From positions 54,405 to 118,404 of the forward strand of contig JALHQW010000020.1 in the NCBI GenBank assembly GCA_022841745.1: a DNA stretch of 64,000 bases, given 5' to 3'. The notes below the pieces were generated by a model. The model had not been told where the DNA came from. It searched no databases and saw only the letters and a program-made list of their open reading frames with translations. The position numbers and the translations under genes were made by a program. Numbering within the stretch: position 1 is the stretch's first letter; every line of letters begins with the position of its first letter. The DNA is from Saprospiraceae bacterium. Lineage in GTDB: Bacteria > Bacteroidota > Bacteroidia > Chitinophagales > Saprospiraceae. This document shows positions 51,307-60,192 of this stretch, piece by piece.

Positions 51307-52653
51307 ATGTCAGACTTCGACTTTTATGACCAATTCGGGAAAAAAATGCGCTCCCTGCGCCCCTCCGACCGCACGGCTGGGGAAGACTGGCGGGCGCTTT
51401 CCCATCGCCTCGACGCCACCCTGCCCACGGCAAAGCCTTCTGCAAGCAGACGTTGGCAGCTTGCCGCTGCCGCCCTGCTCCTGCTGTTCTTGGGGTCGAA
51501 CCTCTGGTGGGGATTCACCTTCAGGGGGCAAGACCGCTCACTCTCCAACCTTACGGCGCAGTTGACGGCATTGAACCAAAAATTGGATGCGACCCAATTC
51601 CCCAATTCCCCAATTTCCAATAACACACCCTGCGGCGAGGTCAATGCCCTGCGGGAGCAGGTAGCAGCCCTGCAAGCCGACCTACGGAAAGCTGATGGCG
51701 CTCGGAGGAGCGTCGCCGCCGAACTGCCTTTCATGGCTGCTGGTCGAAGCCTTGCTCAACAAGGGCACATGGACGGCTATTCCGCAATTTCAAGTTACCC
51801 CACGCAATATCAGGAACAGGCGTCCCAAGAAGTCGACCCCGGTTTGCCAACGGCAAATGACGAAGCAGGCGCGGACGCAAACAGCCCACCGCAGAATGGT
51901 GGCACGGGGAACGGGCAGCAAATCGCGGCAGGAGTTACCCCCGAAGGGCTTCCCCTGCTGGGCACTCAGCTTTTGGAAAACAATTTCCGATTGCCCCTCC
52001 TGCTCGACAACGACCTCGTGATGCTCCCCGCCGCCGACCTTCCCTTTACCAAGAAAGCCGCCAATGCCCTGCTGCCCAAGTCGTTCAGCATCGGCGCATC
52101 GGCTGGCTGGCTCTACCCGCTTGAACCCGACATGGAGCACCAGACGGGCTACGGGTACGGCTTTCAGGCGGCATTCGGTTTTTCAAGGAAGGTCAGCCTG
52201 ACTGCGGACTGGCACCGGGCAACGCTCCACTACAACGCCCTCGCTCCCGACGCTGCCATTGGCTTGCCAACGCTGCCGCTGCCCTCGCCGGAGCACAGCT
52301 TCCTGCAAATGGAGGTGTCCAACCAACGTCTGACCTTCTTGGGGCTTGGCTTGCGCTACAAGGGCTTGCCACAGGCAACTTGGCATCCCTTCGGCAGCAT
52401 CGGCTGGTCTGGCATGAGGGTGTCGCCGTTCATGGCACACTACGAAACGGATGTGGCGGGCAGTATTTACAAGGGTGAGCACCATTCCGAGCAAGGGGGT
52501 GTGGTTAAAAATTACGCCCGGCTCGGCGCTGGGGTAGCGTTCCCCATCGGTAGGCGCTTCGACCTATCGCTGGAAGGCTACTACCTCCATGCGTGGCGCA
52601 ACAGCGAGCCAGACCTGATGGGGGTTCGCACGGGGCTGAACTTCAATTTTTAA
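51307..52653 (+). CDS. Putative anti-sigma/outer-membrane beta-barrel fusion
   Basis: 448 residues. A cytosolic N-terminus of about 45 residues (FYDQFGKKMRSLRPSD) precedes one membrane helix (LAAAALLLLFLGSNLWWGF) and a coiled-coil segment. The C-terminal about 200 residues look like an outer-membrane beta-barrel (FSIGASAGWLYPL, YGFQAAFGFSRKVSL, ending TGLNFNF). This membrane-anchored plus barrel layout recurs beside ECF sigma genes in Bacteroidota. A segment QFPNSPISNNTP (DNA near 51590-51625) looks like a translated intergenic repeat. Confidence 0.6.
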   Translation: MSDFDFYDQFGKKMRSLRPSDRTAGEDWRALSHRLDATLPTAKPSASRRWQLAAAALLLLFLGSNLWWGFTFRGQDRSLSNLTAQLTALNQKLDATQFPNSPISNNTPCGEVNALREQVAALQADLRKADGARRSVAAELPFMAAGRSLAQQGHMDGYSAISSYPTQYQEQASQEVDPGLPTANDEAGADANSPPQNGGTGNGQQIAAGVTPEGLPLLGTQLLENNFRLPLLLDNDLVMLPAADLPFTKKAANALLPKSFSIGASAGWLYPLEPDMEHQTGYGYGFQAAFGFSRKVSLTADWHRATLHYNALAPDAAIGLPTLPLPSPEHSFLQMEVSNQRLTFLGLGLRYKGLPQATWHPFGSIGWSGMRVSPFMAHYETDVAGSIYKGEHHSEQGGVVKNYARLGAGVAFPIGRRFDLSLEGYYLHAWRNSEPDLMGVRTGLNFNF

Positions 52654-52716
52654 GCGTTTCTGCCAAAATTATGCGCAGCTACCATCAACCTTTATAAACT
52701 CAAATTCAACGTTTTT

Positions 52717-53040
52717 ATGAAATTCAAACTTCTTGCATGGCTGCTTTTCAGCACCGTACTCTCAGTTGCTTCCTGTAAAAAAGACGAGGAAGTAAAGCAG
52801 CCGGTCGCTTGCTTCACCGCCAGTGCCACCACCGTGACCGCTGGCACGTCCATCACGTTCACTTCCTGTGCCACCGATGCCCACCACAGCGGATGGGACT
52901 TCGGCGACGGGGCGACCAGCACTGACGAAAGCCCCTCCCACGCCTACAACAACCCCGGTTCTTACACCGTGCTGCAGATGGTGTTGAGCGAGGACATGTC
53001 AAAGATGGACTCCACCACGCAGACGGTTACGGTCAATTGA
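52717..53040 (+). CDS. PKD-domain lipoprotein
   Basis: 107 residues with lipobox SVASCKK and one PKD domain (FTASATTVTAGTSITFTS, WDFGDGATSTDESPSHAYNNPGSYTV). PKD domains mediate binding at the cell surface. It lies between the barrel protein and the multicopper oxidase. An exact role is not evident. Confidence 0.75.
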   Translation: MKFKLLAWLLFSTVLSVASCKKDEEVKQPVACFTASATTVTAGTSITFTSCATDAHHSGWDFGDGATSTDESPSHAYNNPGSYTVLQMVLSEDMSKMDSTTQTVTVN

Positions 53041-53150
53041 GCGAAGCTGATTTTTTAAACCCCGGAAGCGGCGGTCTTGCTTCATCCGCTTTCGGCATTC
53101 CTTTTTAAATGAAGCGAGGGTAAAAGTTTCTTCATAGGTATTGGGTTAAA

Positions 53151-53171
53151 GGGGCGGCAGGTCGCCGCCCC
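53151..53171. repeat. GC-rich hairpin upstream of multicopper oxidase
   Basis: A perfect 8-bp stem GGGGCGGC/GCCGCCCC with loop AGGTC follows TTGGGTTAA. It belongs to the hairpin family of this island and lies in the presumed 5' leader. Confidence 0.5.
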
Positions 53172-53191
53172 GCTCTTTCAAAATCACGAGC

Positions 53192-54691
53192 ATGAAAAGA
53201 AGAAAATTTATAGGATTGGCGGGTGCTGGGACGGGCGTGGCATTGTTCGGCGGCACTTCCGTACTGCTGACCGCCTGCGGTGGCTGCAACAAAGAGGGCA
53301 TGATGAACATGGGCGGGGCAGCCCCGGAGGTCGTCGAGGGGGCATTCGACGCGCTGCTACCAGTGCCGCCCACCATGCCCGCCAGCGCCGCCACGTTGAA
53401 GGCACAGCGGACGACGGCTACCATTTTCAAGGGTAAGACCTCCAGCGTGTCGGGCTACCAAAGTGGCGGCATACTTGGCTCGACGCTCACCGCAACAAAG
53501 GGCGACACCGTGAACGCCGTTTTCCAGAACAGCCTCGACGAAACTTCCAACCTGCACTGGCACGGGCTGCTCACGCCCGCCAACATGGACGGCCACCCAA
53601 AGGACGTGGCACAGCCGGGCGGCTCGCTCACCTATTCGTTCCCGGTCGTCAACCGTGCCGGAACCTACTGGTACCACCCGCACCCTGACATGAAAACCGC
53701 CAAGCAAGCCTACGAAGGGCTGGCTGGTTTTTTCCTTGTGACCGATGCCGAGGAGCAGGCGCTCGGCTTGCCATCCGGTGAATACGACCTGCCGCTCGTC
53801 ATTCAGGACAAACGGGCAGATTCGGCGGGCAACTTCGCCTACGCTCCCACCGATACCGACGTGATGAACGGTCTGCTCGGCGAGGGCTTATTGGTCAACG
53901 GTGTCCATTCACCCTTTGCGGAGGTCGCTGCCAGAACCTACCGCCTCCGCCTATTGAACGGCTCGAACGGGCGCATTTACAACCTTGCCTTGAGCAATGG
54001 CGAAGCCTTTATGCTCATCGGCTCGGACGGCGGGCTGCTGGCTGCGCCGGAAGCGGCGACAACGATACTGCTCGCTCCAGGCGAGCGGGCGGATGTGCTG
54101 GTCAGCTTCGCCGGGCAGGCTGTCGGGACGGAAGTTTTCCTCGAAAGCAAAACCTTCGATGGTGGCGAGTACCAGGGCAAGCAGGCTTTCAACATCCTGA
54201 AGTTCAAGGTGACAGAAAGCAGCACGGACAGCTTCGAGATACCAACGGTGCTATCCGGCTACGCCCCATTGCCGGAAGCGGCTGCGACCCGAAGCCGCTC
54301 GTTCGACATCTCCAACGGCGGGGGGCATGGCGGTCATGGAGGCGGGATGATGGCGATGCACAACATCGGCGGCAAGAGCTACGACGAGGGCCGCATTGAC
54401 GAGACCATCACCGCAGGTGCTACCGAATTGTGGACTTTCGACAACACCGAGGGCATTGACCCGCACCCGATGCACCTGCACGGGGCGCTGTTCCAGGTGC
54501 TCGACCGCACGGGCGGGCGGGGGCAGGTGCTTCCGCACGAAAAAGGCTGGAAGGATACCGTGCTGGCGATGCCGGGCGAAAAGGTCAGGGTCATCGTGGC
54601 GTTCGGGCTGGAAAAGGGCGTGTTCGTATTCCATTGCCACAACCTCGAACACGAGGACAGCGGCATGATGCTGCAAATGGAAATCAAGTAA
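53192..54691 (+). CDS. Multicopper oxidase (CueO/CopA-like), Tat-exported
   Basis: 499 residues. The twin-arginine start is MKRRKFIGLAG, followed by a lipobox-like TACGG. All four copper-binding motifs are present: H122-W-H124, H162-P-H164, H425-PMH428-L-H430 and H481-C482-H483 with H487 and M492. The type-1 copper ligands are therefore complete. A His/Met-rich loop (GGGHGGHGGGMMAMH) near the end recalls the methionine-rich insert of CueO. It probably oxidises Cu+ to Cu2+ in the periplasm. Confidence 0.9.
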   Translation: MKRRKFIGLAGAGTGVALFGGTSVLLTACGGCNKEGMMNMGGAAPEVVEGAFDALLPVPPTMPASAATLKAQRTTATIFKGKTSSVSGYQSGGILGSTLTATKGDTVNAVFQNSLDETSNLHWHGLLTPANMDGHPKDVAQPGGSLTYSFPVVNRAGTYWYHPHPDMKTAKQAYEGLAGFFLVTDAEEQALGLPSGEYDLPLVIQDKRADSAGNFAYAPTDTDVMNGLLGEGLLVNGVHSPFAEVAARTYRLRLLNGSNGRIYNLALSNGEAFMLIGSDGGLLAAPEAATTILLAPGERADVLVSFAGQAVGTEVFLESKTFDGGEYQGKQAFNILKFKVTESSTDSFEIPTVLSGYAPLPEAAATRSRSFDISNGGGHGGHGGGMMAMHNIGGKSYDEGRIDETITAGATELWTFDNTEGIDPHPMHLHGALFQVLDRTGGRGQVLPHEKGWKDTVLAMPGEKVRVIVAFGLEKGVFVFHCHNLEHEDSGMMLQMEIK

Positions 54692-54719
54692 CTTTTTACA
54701 AGCATAAAATTCATTCAAG

Positions 54720-55121
54720 ATGAAGCATCCGAGCATTGTTTTCAGCATGGCATTTTTACTGTTCTCATGTTTTCAGGTACAGGCGCAGCATGACCACGGA
54801 AGCCATAGCCACGAGCCGAATAAGGTGGAGAATAAAAAACCCGCCGTTTCGGTCACCGATATTTTCACGGTGTACGGCAACTGCGGCATGTGCGAAAAAA
54901 GGATAGAGGGCGCCCTCGCCCTCATCGGCGGCGTCCATTCTGCCGACTGGGACGTGGAAACCAAGGTGATGACCGTCAAATATGACGACTCAGTCATTGC
55001 GCTGGACGAAATCAAGAAGAAAGTGGCTGCTGCCGGGCACGACACCGACAAGTTTCGTGCGAAGGATGAGGTGTACAACACCTTGCCGGGCTGCTGCCAG
55101 TACGAGCGACCGAAAAATTGA
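54720..55121 (+). CDS. Exported HMA-domain protein with His-rich linker
   Basis: 133 residues with a signal peptide (LLFSCFQVQAQ) and a His-rich stretch (HDHGSHSHE). An HMA domain with GNCGMCEKRI and a terminal Cys pair (LPGCCQYE) follows. It starts 28 bp after the multicopper oxidase and is probably co-transcribed. It is a likely copper donor or buffer for that enzyme. Confidence 0.8.
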   Translation: MKHPSIVFSMAFLLFSCFQVQAQHDHGSHSHEPNKVENKKPAVSVTDIFTVYGNCGMCEKRIEGALALIGGVHSADWDVETKVMTVKYDDSVIALDEIKKKVAAAGHDTDKFRAKDEVYNTLPGCCQYERPKN

Positions 55122-55287
55122 GCCGTGGGGCAACTGTTCACGAAGTTGGAATGAGCAGGAACAAAACAAGAGCATAAAACGGTGCTTACCAGGTGCAGCG
55201 GCAGGCTTCCTACCATTTCTTAATGGCTATTTTGGGTAGAGAGCCGCCGCTGCCAATTGGAAGCAGCGGGCAAATAAAATCGGTGGC

Positions 55288-55707
55288 ATGGGCAACATGA
55301 TTTTCAATTTCAATAAATGGGCAGTATGCCTTTCGACCATGGCTGTGATGGGCATGATTGCCTGTGTGCAAAGCGACTCGGATGAGCAAGACTTTGAATC
55401 GCCACGCCTAAAGGTCATGTCCCCGCAAGAAGGCCAGGTGTTCAAAGTTGGCGATACCATCCACATTATGGCTATGCTGACGGACAATGAATCGCTGCAC
55501 GAGTACGCATGGGGCATCTACGACACCGCAGGGGTCATAGTGCCCAGCAATTTTGGCTTAGCCCACGATACGAAGGAGCATACCATGATGGGCGTTTACG
55601 TCGTCAGCGGCATAACCACCGCTACTTTATGGAGTGTATGGGTTCATGCCGACGATTACGAGCACAATTATGAGGACAAAACGATAAACATCATCGTCAG
55701 CCCGTGA
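55288..55707 (+). CDS. DUF4625-like lipoprotein (second copy)
   Basis: 139 residues, paralogue of the protein at 3-398. The N-terminus is hydrophobic with a Cys at IACVQ, though the lipobox is less typical. Shared motifs are SPQEGQVFK.GDTI, DNESLHEYAWGIYD and GVYVVSGITTATLW. A short inverted repeat (CCGCTGC/GCAGCGG, 55247-55269) lies upstream and a GC-rich hairpin downstream. The function is unknown. Confidence 0.65.
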   Translation: MGNMIFNFNKWAVCLSTMAVMGMIACVQSDSDEQDFESPRLKVMSPQEGQVFKVGDTIHIMAMLTDNESLHEYAWGIYDTAGVIVPSNFGLAHDTKEHTMMGVYVVSGITTATLWSVWVHADDYEHNYEDKTINIIVSP

Positions 55708-55748
55708 AGGCTCGGTGTCCGACAACTTGGGCTTGCCCAAAAAGATAT

Positions 55749-55807
55749 GGTTTTTTGGGGTTAAGCTGGTTGGCGGCGGTCTTCCCTCGCAAGGGGAAGC
55801 TGCCGCT
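55749..55807. repeat. GC-rich hairpin with GGTTTTTTGGGGTTAA leader
   Basis: The stem is formed by 55772-55786 with 55794-55807 (one bulge, a few wobbles). It is preceded by the same 16-base leader as the element at 432-496. Confidence 0.5.
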
Positions 55808-55862
55808 GCCAGTTTTCCCAAATGAACAAGCATTTTTCACCTAATCATAAAATCCTTTCATC

Positions 55863-58049
55863 ATGAAGCAAACCTTACTCTCACTTTGTTTTTTCTTATT
55901 CGCCGCCGCTTGCTTGCAAGCGCAGGTCATCTTCTCCGAAGATTTTGAAGGCGGCAGCATCCCCGCAGGCTGGACGAACCAAACCCTCGCCTCGGATGGC
56001 GGCTGGAAGGTCGGAATGCCTTCAGCGCTTTCCAGCCAATTCTGGCCTATTACCGCCAATGGCTCCACTCGCATCGCCGCCTCCAACGACGATGACTGCA
56101 ACTGCGACAAAAGCCAGGACTACTTTGTGACGCCGCCATTGGACTTCTCGACGGTAGGGGCTGTCGTGCTGTCGGTGGATGTGTTTTTCCAAGCCAACAC
56201 CTACCAGGGCGCTACCGAGCGGCTGACCGTCGAGGTCTCGACCGACAACCTGACTACTTGGGAGGAGGTGGAAGACCTGCACGGACATGGCGGCTGGGAT
56301 ACCCATCTGATTGACCTGAGCGCCCACGCCGGGCACGACAGCGTTTACATCGCCTTACACTACGACGACGGCGGCGGCTGGCTCTACGGCGGCGGCATTG
56401 ACAACGTGACGGTGCAAGTGCCCGCCCTGCTCGATGCCAAACTGACACAGGTTCACGCCAGTAAGTACGGCGAGGAAATGGGCGAAAACCACATCGCCAC
56501 CACGATTTACAACAACGGCGTCAGCGCCATAACCGACCTCGAAGTCAGCTACTCCGTGAACGGCGGAGCGCCAGTCGTCGCCTCGGAAACCGGGCTGAAC
56601 ATCGAGCCGTTCACCGAGTACGAGTTCCACCACCCGACGCCTTGGACGGCTGTCGCAAGCGGCTTGCACACCATCGAAGTGAGCATCACGGCAGTCAACG
56701 GCGGCTCGGACGAGGTCGCCACCAACAACAGCCTGTCCGCTGAAACGGAAATTTTCCCGCAGGTCGTCGTGCCCAACCGCATTGACGAGTTCCTGCTGGC
56801 AGCACCCGTTTTCACCACGATAGCCACCTCTGCCAACCAGCTCGACAAGCCCAACGACCTCGATTTTTTTCCCATCCTTGGCAAAAACGAACTCTGGGTC
56901 GTCAACGAGCGCACGGAAGCCCTTGGCGGCAGTACCCTGACCATTTACGACCCGGACGCTCCCAATGCTGAATTCCTGCAGCGGGTGGACGGCAACGCCT
57001 GGCACTTCATGTCATTGCCGACGGGCATCGCCTTCAGCGACAATTTCAACTTTGCCACCTCGCCCGGCGTCCAGGACGCCAATCACGACGGCGGCACATT
57101 CACGGGCCCCGCCCTTTGGTCGAGCGACGCCGACATCTACGCACAGCCCTCCGGCGGCAATGGCAGCCACCTCGACATGCTGCACGGCAGCCCGTACAGC
57201 ATGGGTATTGCCAGCGAAACGGACAATGTGTTCTGGGTCTTCGACGGCTGGAACGAGACAATCGTGCGCTACGACTTCCGGGGCGACCACGGCCCCGGCA
57301 ACGACGACCACGCCAACGGCATCGTGCGCCGCTACACGGAGATACAGGTAAAAAAGGACGGTTTCGTACCGAGCCATCTTGTGCTTGACAAGGCCACGGG
57401 CTGGCTCTACGCAGTGGATAACGGCAACGACCGGGTGCTTCGCCTCGACATCAATTCTGGCAGCGTCGTAAACGCTTTGCCGGAAATCAACGAGCCTTTG
57501 GCAGAACATTCCGAAATGGGCGGGGTGGCTTGGGAGGTCATCGTGCAGGACAGCATCGAGCGACCCTGCGGCATCGAGGTCATGGGCAACCGCCTGCTCG
57601 TCGGCGACTATGCCTCCGGCGACATTTACATCTATGACATCGAAAACGGCTTCGCTGAACTGGGGCGCATCGCCACCGGGCAAGCGGGCCTGACGGGCAT
57701 CAAAGTAGGGCCTGACGGTGCCATCTGGTTCACCAACCGCCTGCAAAACACGCTGACAAAAGTCGTTCCCGGCGAAGTCAGCGCCACCGGGGAGCAGGCT
57801 TGGGAAAGTCATATTTCCGTATCGCCGAACCCCACCTCCGGCAGCCTGCTGGTGCGCCTGCCGGAAATGCCCACAGGCTATGAGGTTTTATTGGAGATTT
57901 CCGATTTGACGGGGAGAAAACTTTTGACAGAAAAGAGCGGTGCTCAAGTTCACCAACTCGACCTTGGCAATCTTTCCAGCGGTATTTACCTGCTGTCCAT
58001 CCGCAGCGGGGCGTTTTTCGCCACCCGGAAGGTTGTTTTGGAAAGATAA
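55863..58049 (+). CDS. T9SS-secreted protein with choice-of-anchor J and beta-propeller regions
   Basis: 728 residues. A signal peptide (FAAACLQAQ) precedes a choice-of-anchor J/MAM-like domain (FSEDFEGGSIPAGWTNQ...). A CARDB-like segment follows (about residues 190-290, VSYSVNGGAPVVAS), then an NHL/SMP-30-like propeller (WFTNRLQNTLTKV, VDNGNDRVLRLD). The T9SS type A sorting tail runs ISVSPNPTSGSLLVRL to the end. Such tails direct export through the outer membrane and surface attachment. It precedes the MbnP-like gene. Confidence 0.75.
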   Translation: MKQTLLSLCFFLFAAACLQAQVIFSEDFEGGSIPAGWTNQTLASDGGWKVGMPSALSSQFWPITANGSTRIAASNDDDCNCDKSQDYFVTPPLDFSTVGAVVLSVDVFFQANTYQGATERLTVEVSTDNLTTWEEVEDLHGHGGWDTHLIDLSAHAGHDSVYIALHYDDGGGWLYGGGIDNVTVQVPALLDAKLTQVHASKYGEEMGENHIATTIYNNGVSAITDLEVSYSVNGGAPVVASETGLNIEPFTEYEFHHPTPWTAVASGLHTIEVSITAVNGGSDEVATNNSLSAETEIFPQVVVPNRIDEFLLAAPVFTTIATSANQLDKPNDLDFFPILGKNELWVVNERTEALGGSTLTIYDPDAPNAEFLQRVDGNAWHFMSLPTGIAFSDNFNFATSPGVQDANHDGGTFTGPALWSSDADIYAQPSGGNGSHLDMLHGSPYSMGIASETDNVFWVFDGWNETIVRYDFRGDHGPGNDDHANGIVRRYTEIQVKKDGFVPSHLVLDKATGWLYAVDNGNDRVLRLDINSGSVVNALPEINEPLAEHSEMGGVAWEVIVQDSIERPCGIEVMGNRLLVGDYASGDIYIYDIENGFAELGRIATGQAGLTGIKVGPDGAIWFTNRLQNTLTKVVPGEVSATGEQAWESHISVSPNPTSGSLLVRLPEMPTGYEVLLEISDLTGRKLLTEKSGAQVHQLDLGNLSSGIYLLSIRSGAFFATRKVVLER

Positions 58050-58129
58050 AATATCACGCTGCGCCGCCATGCGAAACATGGTGGCGCAGCAAATGGCAAA
58101 TCCACTTTTCAAATTCAAAACCTAATTTC

Positions 58130-59107
58130 ATGAAGAACAGATTTTTACATTTCCTTCTCCTTTCGCTGTTCGCCAATGGGCTATTCGCCCAGATGGACGT
58201 GGCGCTGCACCTGCACCCGAAGCTCGGCGACCAGGCGTTCGCACTCAACACGACGGCGACCGCCGAGATGGGCTACCCCTTCCGGGTCACCCGCCTGCAG
58301 TATTACGTCAGCGAAATCAAACTCGTCCACGACGGTGGGCAGGTGACGCCCGTGACCGACCTCTACCTGCTGGTGACGGCGCAAAAGGACAGCATCTTTG
58401 AACTCGGCAACTTCAACGTGACGACCATCGAGGGCATCGAGTTCAGCATCGGCGTGGACGCCGCGCACAACCACCTCGACCCAGCGAGCTATGCCAACGA
58501 CCACCCGCTGGCACCGAAGAACCCCTCCATGCAATGGGGCTGGTCGGCGGGCTACCGGTTCATCGCACTCGAAGGCAAGACGAGCAACAATGGCGGTTCG
58601 ACCTTCCCTGACGTGTTCCAGGTCCACACCATTGACGATGCCAACTACCAGACCGTCAACATCCCCGTGGAGGCGGTCATGGACGGCGGCCACTTGGCCA
58701 TCAACCTCGACGCAAACTACCACCACATTCTCGCTGAACTTGACGTGACTGGCGGTGTGACCTCCCACGCAGCCACGGGCGCTTCCGCCACCATTGCGGA
58801 GAACATGAAGAACCATGTGTTCACGGCTACAACCGTGAGCGGCACGACCGAGCCGGGCGTTGTCGGCACGTTTGGCATTTCGCCAAACCCGACAAATGGC
58901 AACGCCACATTGCGCTACGACCTGCCCGGCTACGAGCAACTAACGCTGACGGTGAGCGACCTCGCCGGAAGGACGGTCTTGACGAAGGAACTGAGCGGCT
59001 CGGCGCAGTCGGTTTCGTTGGAAACCAACTGGCAGCCGGGCGTTTACGTCGCCCGGATTTTCAGCAGGGAGAAGTTTTTGGCGCTGGAAAAGCTCGTGGT
59101 GAAGTAA
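58130..59107 (+). CDS. MbnP-like copper-binding protein with T9SS tail
   Basis: 325 residues. After the signal peptide, the domain LHLHPKLGDQAFALNTTA, then FRVTRLQYYVSEIKLV, then NPSMQWGWSAGYRFIALEG and GHLAINLDANYHHIL matches the MbnP family (PF20243 type). In methanotrophs a tryptophan of MbnP is oxidised to kynurenine by MbnH to create a copper site; W136 and W138 lie in the conserved W-x-W-x2-GY motif. A T9SS sorting tail (FGISPNPTNGNATLRYDL) replaces the usual C-terminus. The two next genes encode MbnH-like di-heme proteins. Confidence 0.75.
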   Translation: MKNRFLHFLLLSLFANGLFAQMDVALHLHPKLGDQAFALNTTATAEMGYPFRVTRLQYYVSEIKLVHDGGQVTPVTDLYLLVTAQKDSIFELGNFNVTTIEGIEFSIGVDAAHNHLDPASYANDHPLAPKNPSMQWGWSAGYRFIALEGKTSNNGGSTFPDVFQVHTIDDANYQTVNIPVEAVMDGGHLAINLDANYHHILAELDVTGGVTSHAATGASATIAENMKNHVFTATTVSGTTEPGVVGTFGISPNPTNGNATLRYDLPGYEQLTLTVSDLAGRTVLTKELSGSAQSVSLETNWQPGVYVARIFSREKFLALEKLVVK

Positions 59108-59172
59108 ATAACGAATGATAAATGATGGATGATGAATGGGCTTCCATTCGTCACCCATCATTTTTATGTTTT

Positions 59173-60177
59173 ATGAGAAACAGCCTACTGCTACTCGCTT
59201 GCCTGCTCCTTCTTTCTTGCGAAAAAGAGCAGTCCGCCCCGCCCGTCGAGCCATTGCTCGCCGTGCCGGAGGGCTTCCCTGTGCCCGTTTTTCCCGAAGG
59301 GAACGAACTGACGCCGGAGCGTTGGGCATTGGGCAAGCGGCTTTTTTTCGACCCAATCCTATCCAGCGACCGCACGGTTTCCTGTGCTTCGTGCCACCTG
59401 CCGGAAATGGCGTTCACGGACGGAAAGCAGTTCAGCGAGGGAGTGGAAGGACGGCTCGGCACCCGCAATGCCCCTACACTCGCCAACATCGCCTACCACC
59501 CCTACTACACGAGGGAGGGCGGTGTGCCGACGCTGGAAATGCAAGTCCTTGTGCCGATACAGGAACACGCCGAGTTCGACATGAACATCCTCGACATTGC
59601 GGAGCGGCTGAACGCCGACAGCGGCTACGTGCGGGAGAGCCGGGCAGCCTACGGGCGTGTGCCGGATGCCTTCGTCATCACCCGCTCGATTGCCTGTTTC
59701 GAGCGGACGATGTTGAGCGGCAGCTCGCCCTACGACCAGTATTTGCAGGGGAAAAACGCTGCGCTGACGGCTGCGGAGCGGCGTGGCATGGGCTTGTTTT
59801 TTGGTGAAAAAACCAACTGCTCGCAGTGCCACGGCGGGTTCAATTTCACCAACTATGCCTTTGAAAACAACGGGCTTTACGAAGACTACCCCGACCCCGG
59901 ACGCTTCCGGCTGACGGGCTTGGAGGCTGACCGGGCGCTGTTCAAGGTACAGACGCTCCGCAACGTGGGCTTGACCGCCCCCTACATGCACGACGGCTCG
60001 CTGCCGACGCTGGCGGCGGTGATGGAGCATTACAATGGCGGCGGGGAAAACCACCCGCACAAAAGCCAGTTGATAAAACCACTCAACTTGACTGAGCAAG
60101 AAAAAACCGACCTTATTGCGTTCCTGAAAGCCCTGACCGACGACGATTTTTTGGACAATCCAAAATTCAGACAGTAA
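59173..60177 (+). CDS. MbnH/MauG-like di-heme cytochrome c peroxidase-family protein (1)
   Basis: 334 residues from the ATG at 59173 with lipobox LLLLSCEK. Heme sites are C71-x2-C74-H75 (CASCHL) and C216-x2-C219-H220 (CSQCHGGF). Family motifs ALGKRLFFDPILSSDRTVSC, RNVGLTAPYMHDGSLPTL and TDLIAFLKALTD are intact. Together with the MbnP-like gene upstream, it is a candidate for the tryptophan-modifying enzyme. A plain cytochrome c peroxidase is the alternative. Confidence 0.75.
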   Translation: MRNSLLLLACLLLLSCEKEQSAPPVEPLLAVPEGFPVPVFPEGNELTPERWALGKRLFFDPILSSDRTVSCASCHLPEMAFTDGKQFSEGVEGRLGTRNAPTLANIAYHPYYTREGGVPTLEMQVLVPIQEHAEFDMNILDIAERLNADSGYVRESRAAYGRVPDAFVITRSIACFERTMLSGSSPYDQYLQGKNAALTAAERRGMGLFFGEKTNCSQCHGGFNFTNYAFENNGLYEDYPDPGRFRLTGLEADRALFKVQTLRNVGLTAPYMHDGSLPTLAAVMEHYNGGGENHPHKSQLIKPLNLTEQEKTDLIAFLKALTDDDFLDNPKFRQ

Positions 60178-60192
60178 TCGAAAACTTCTTTT

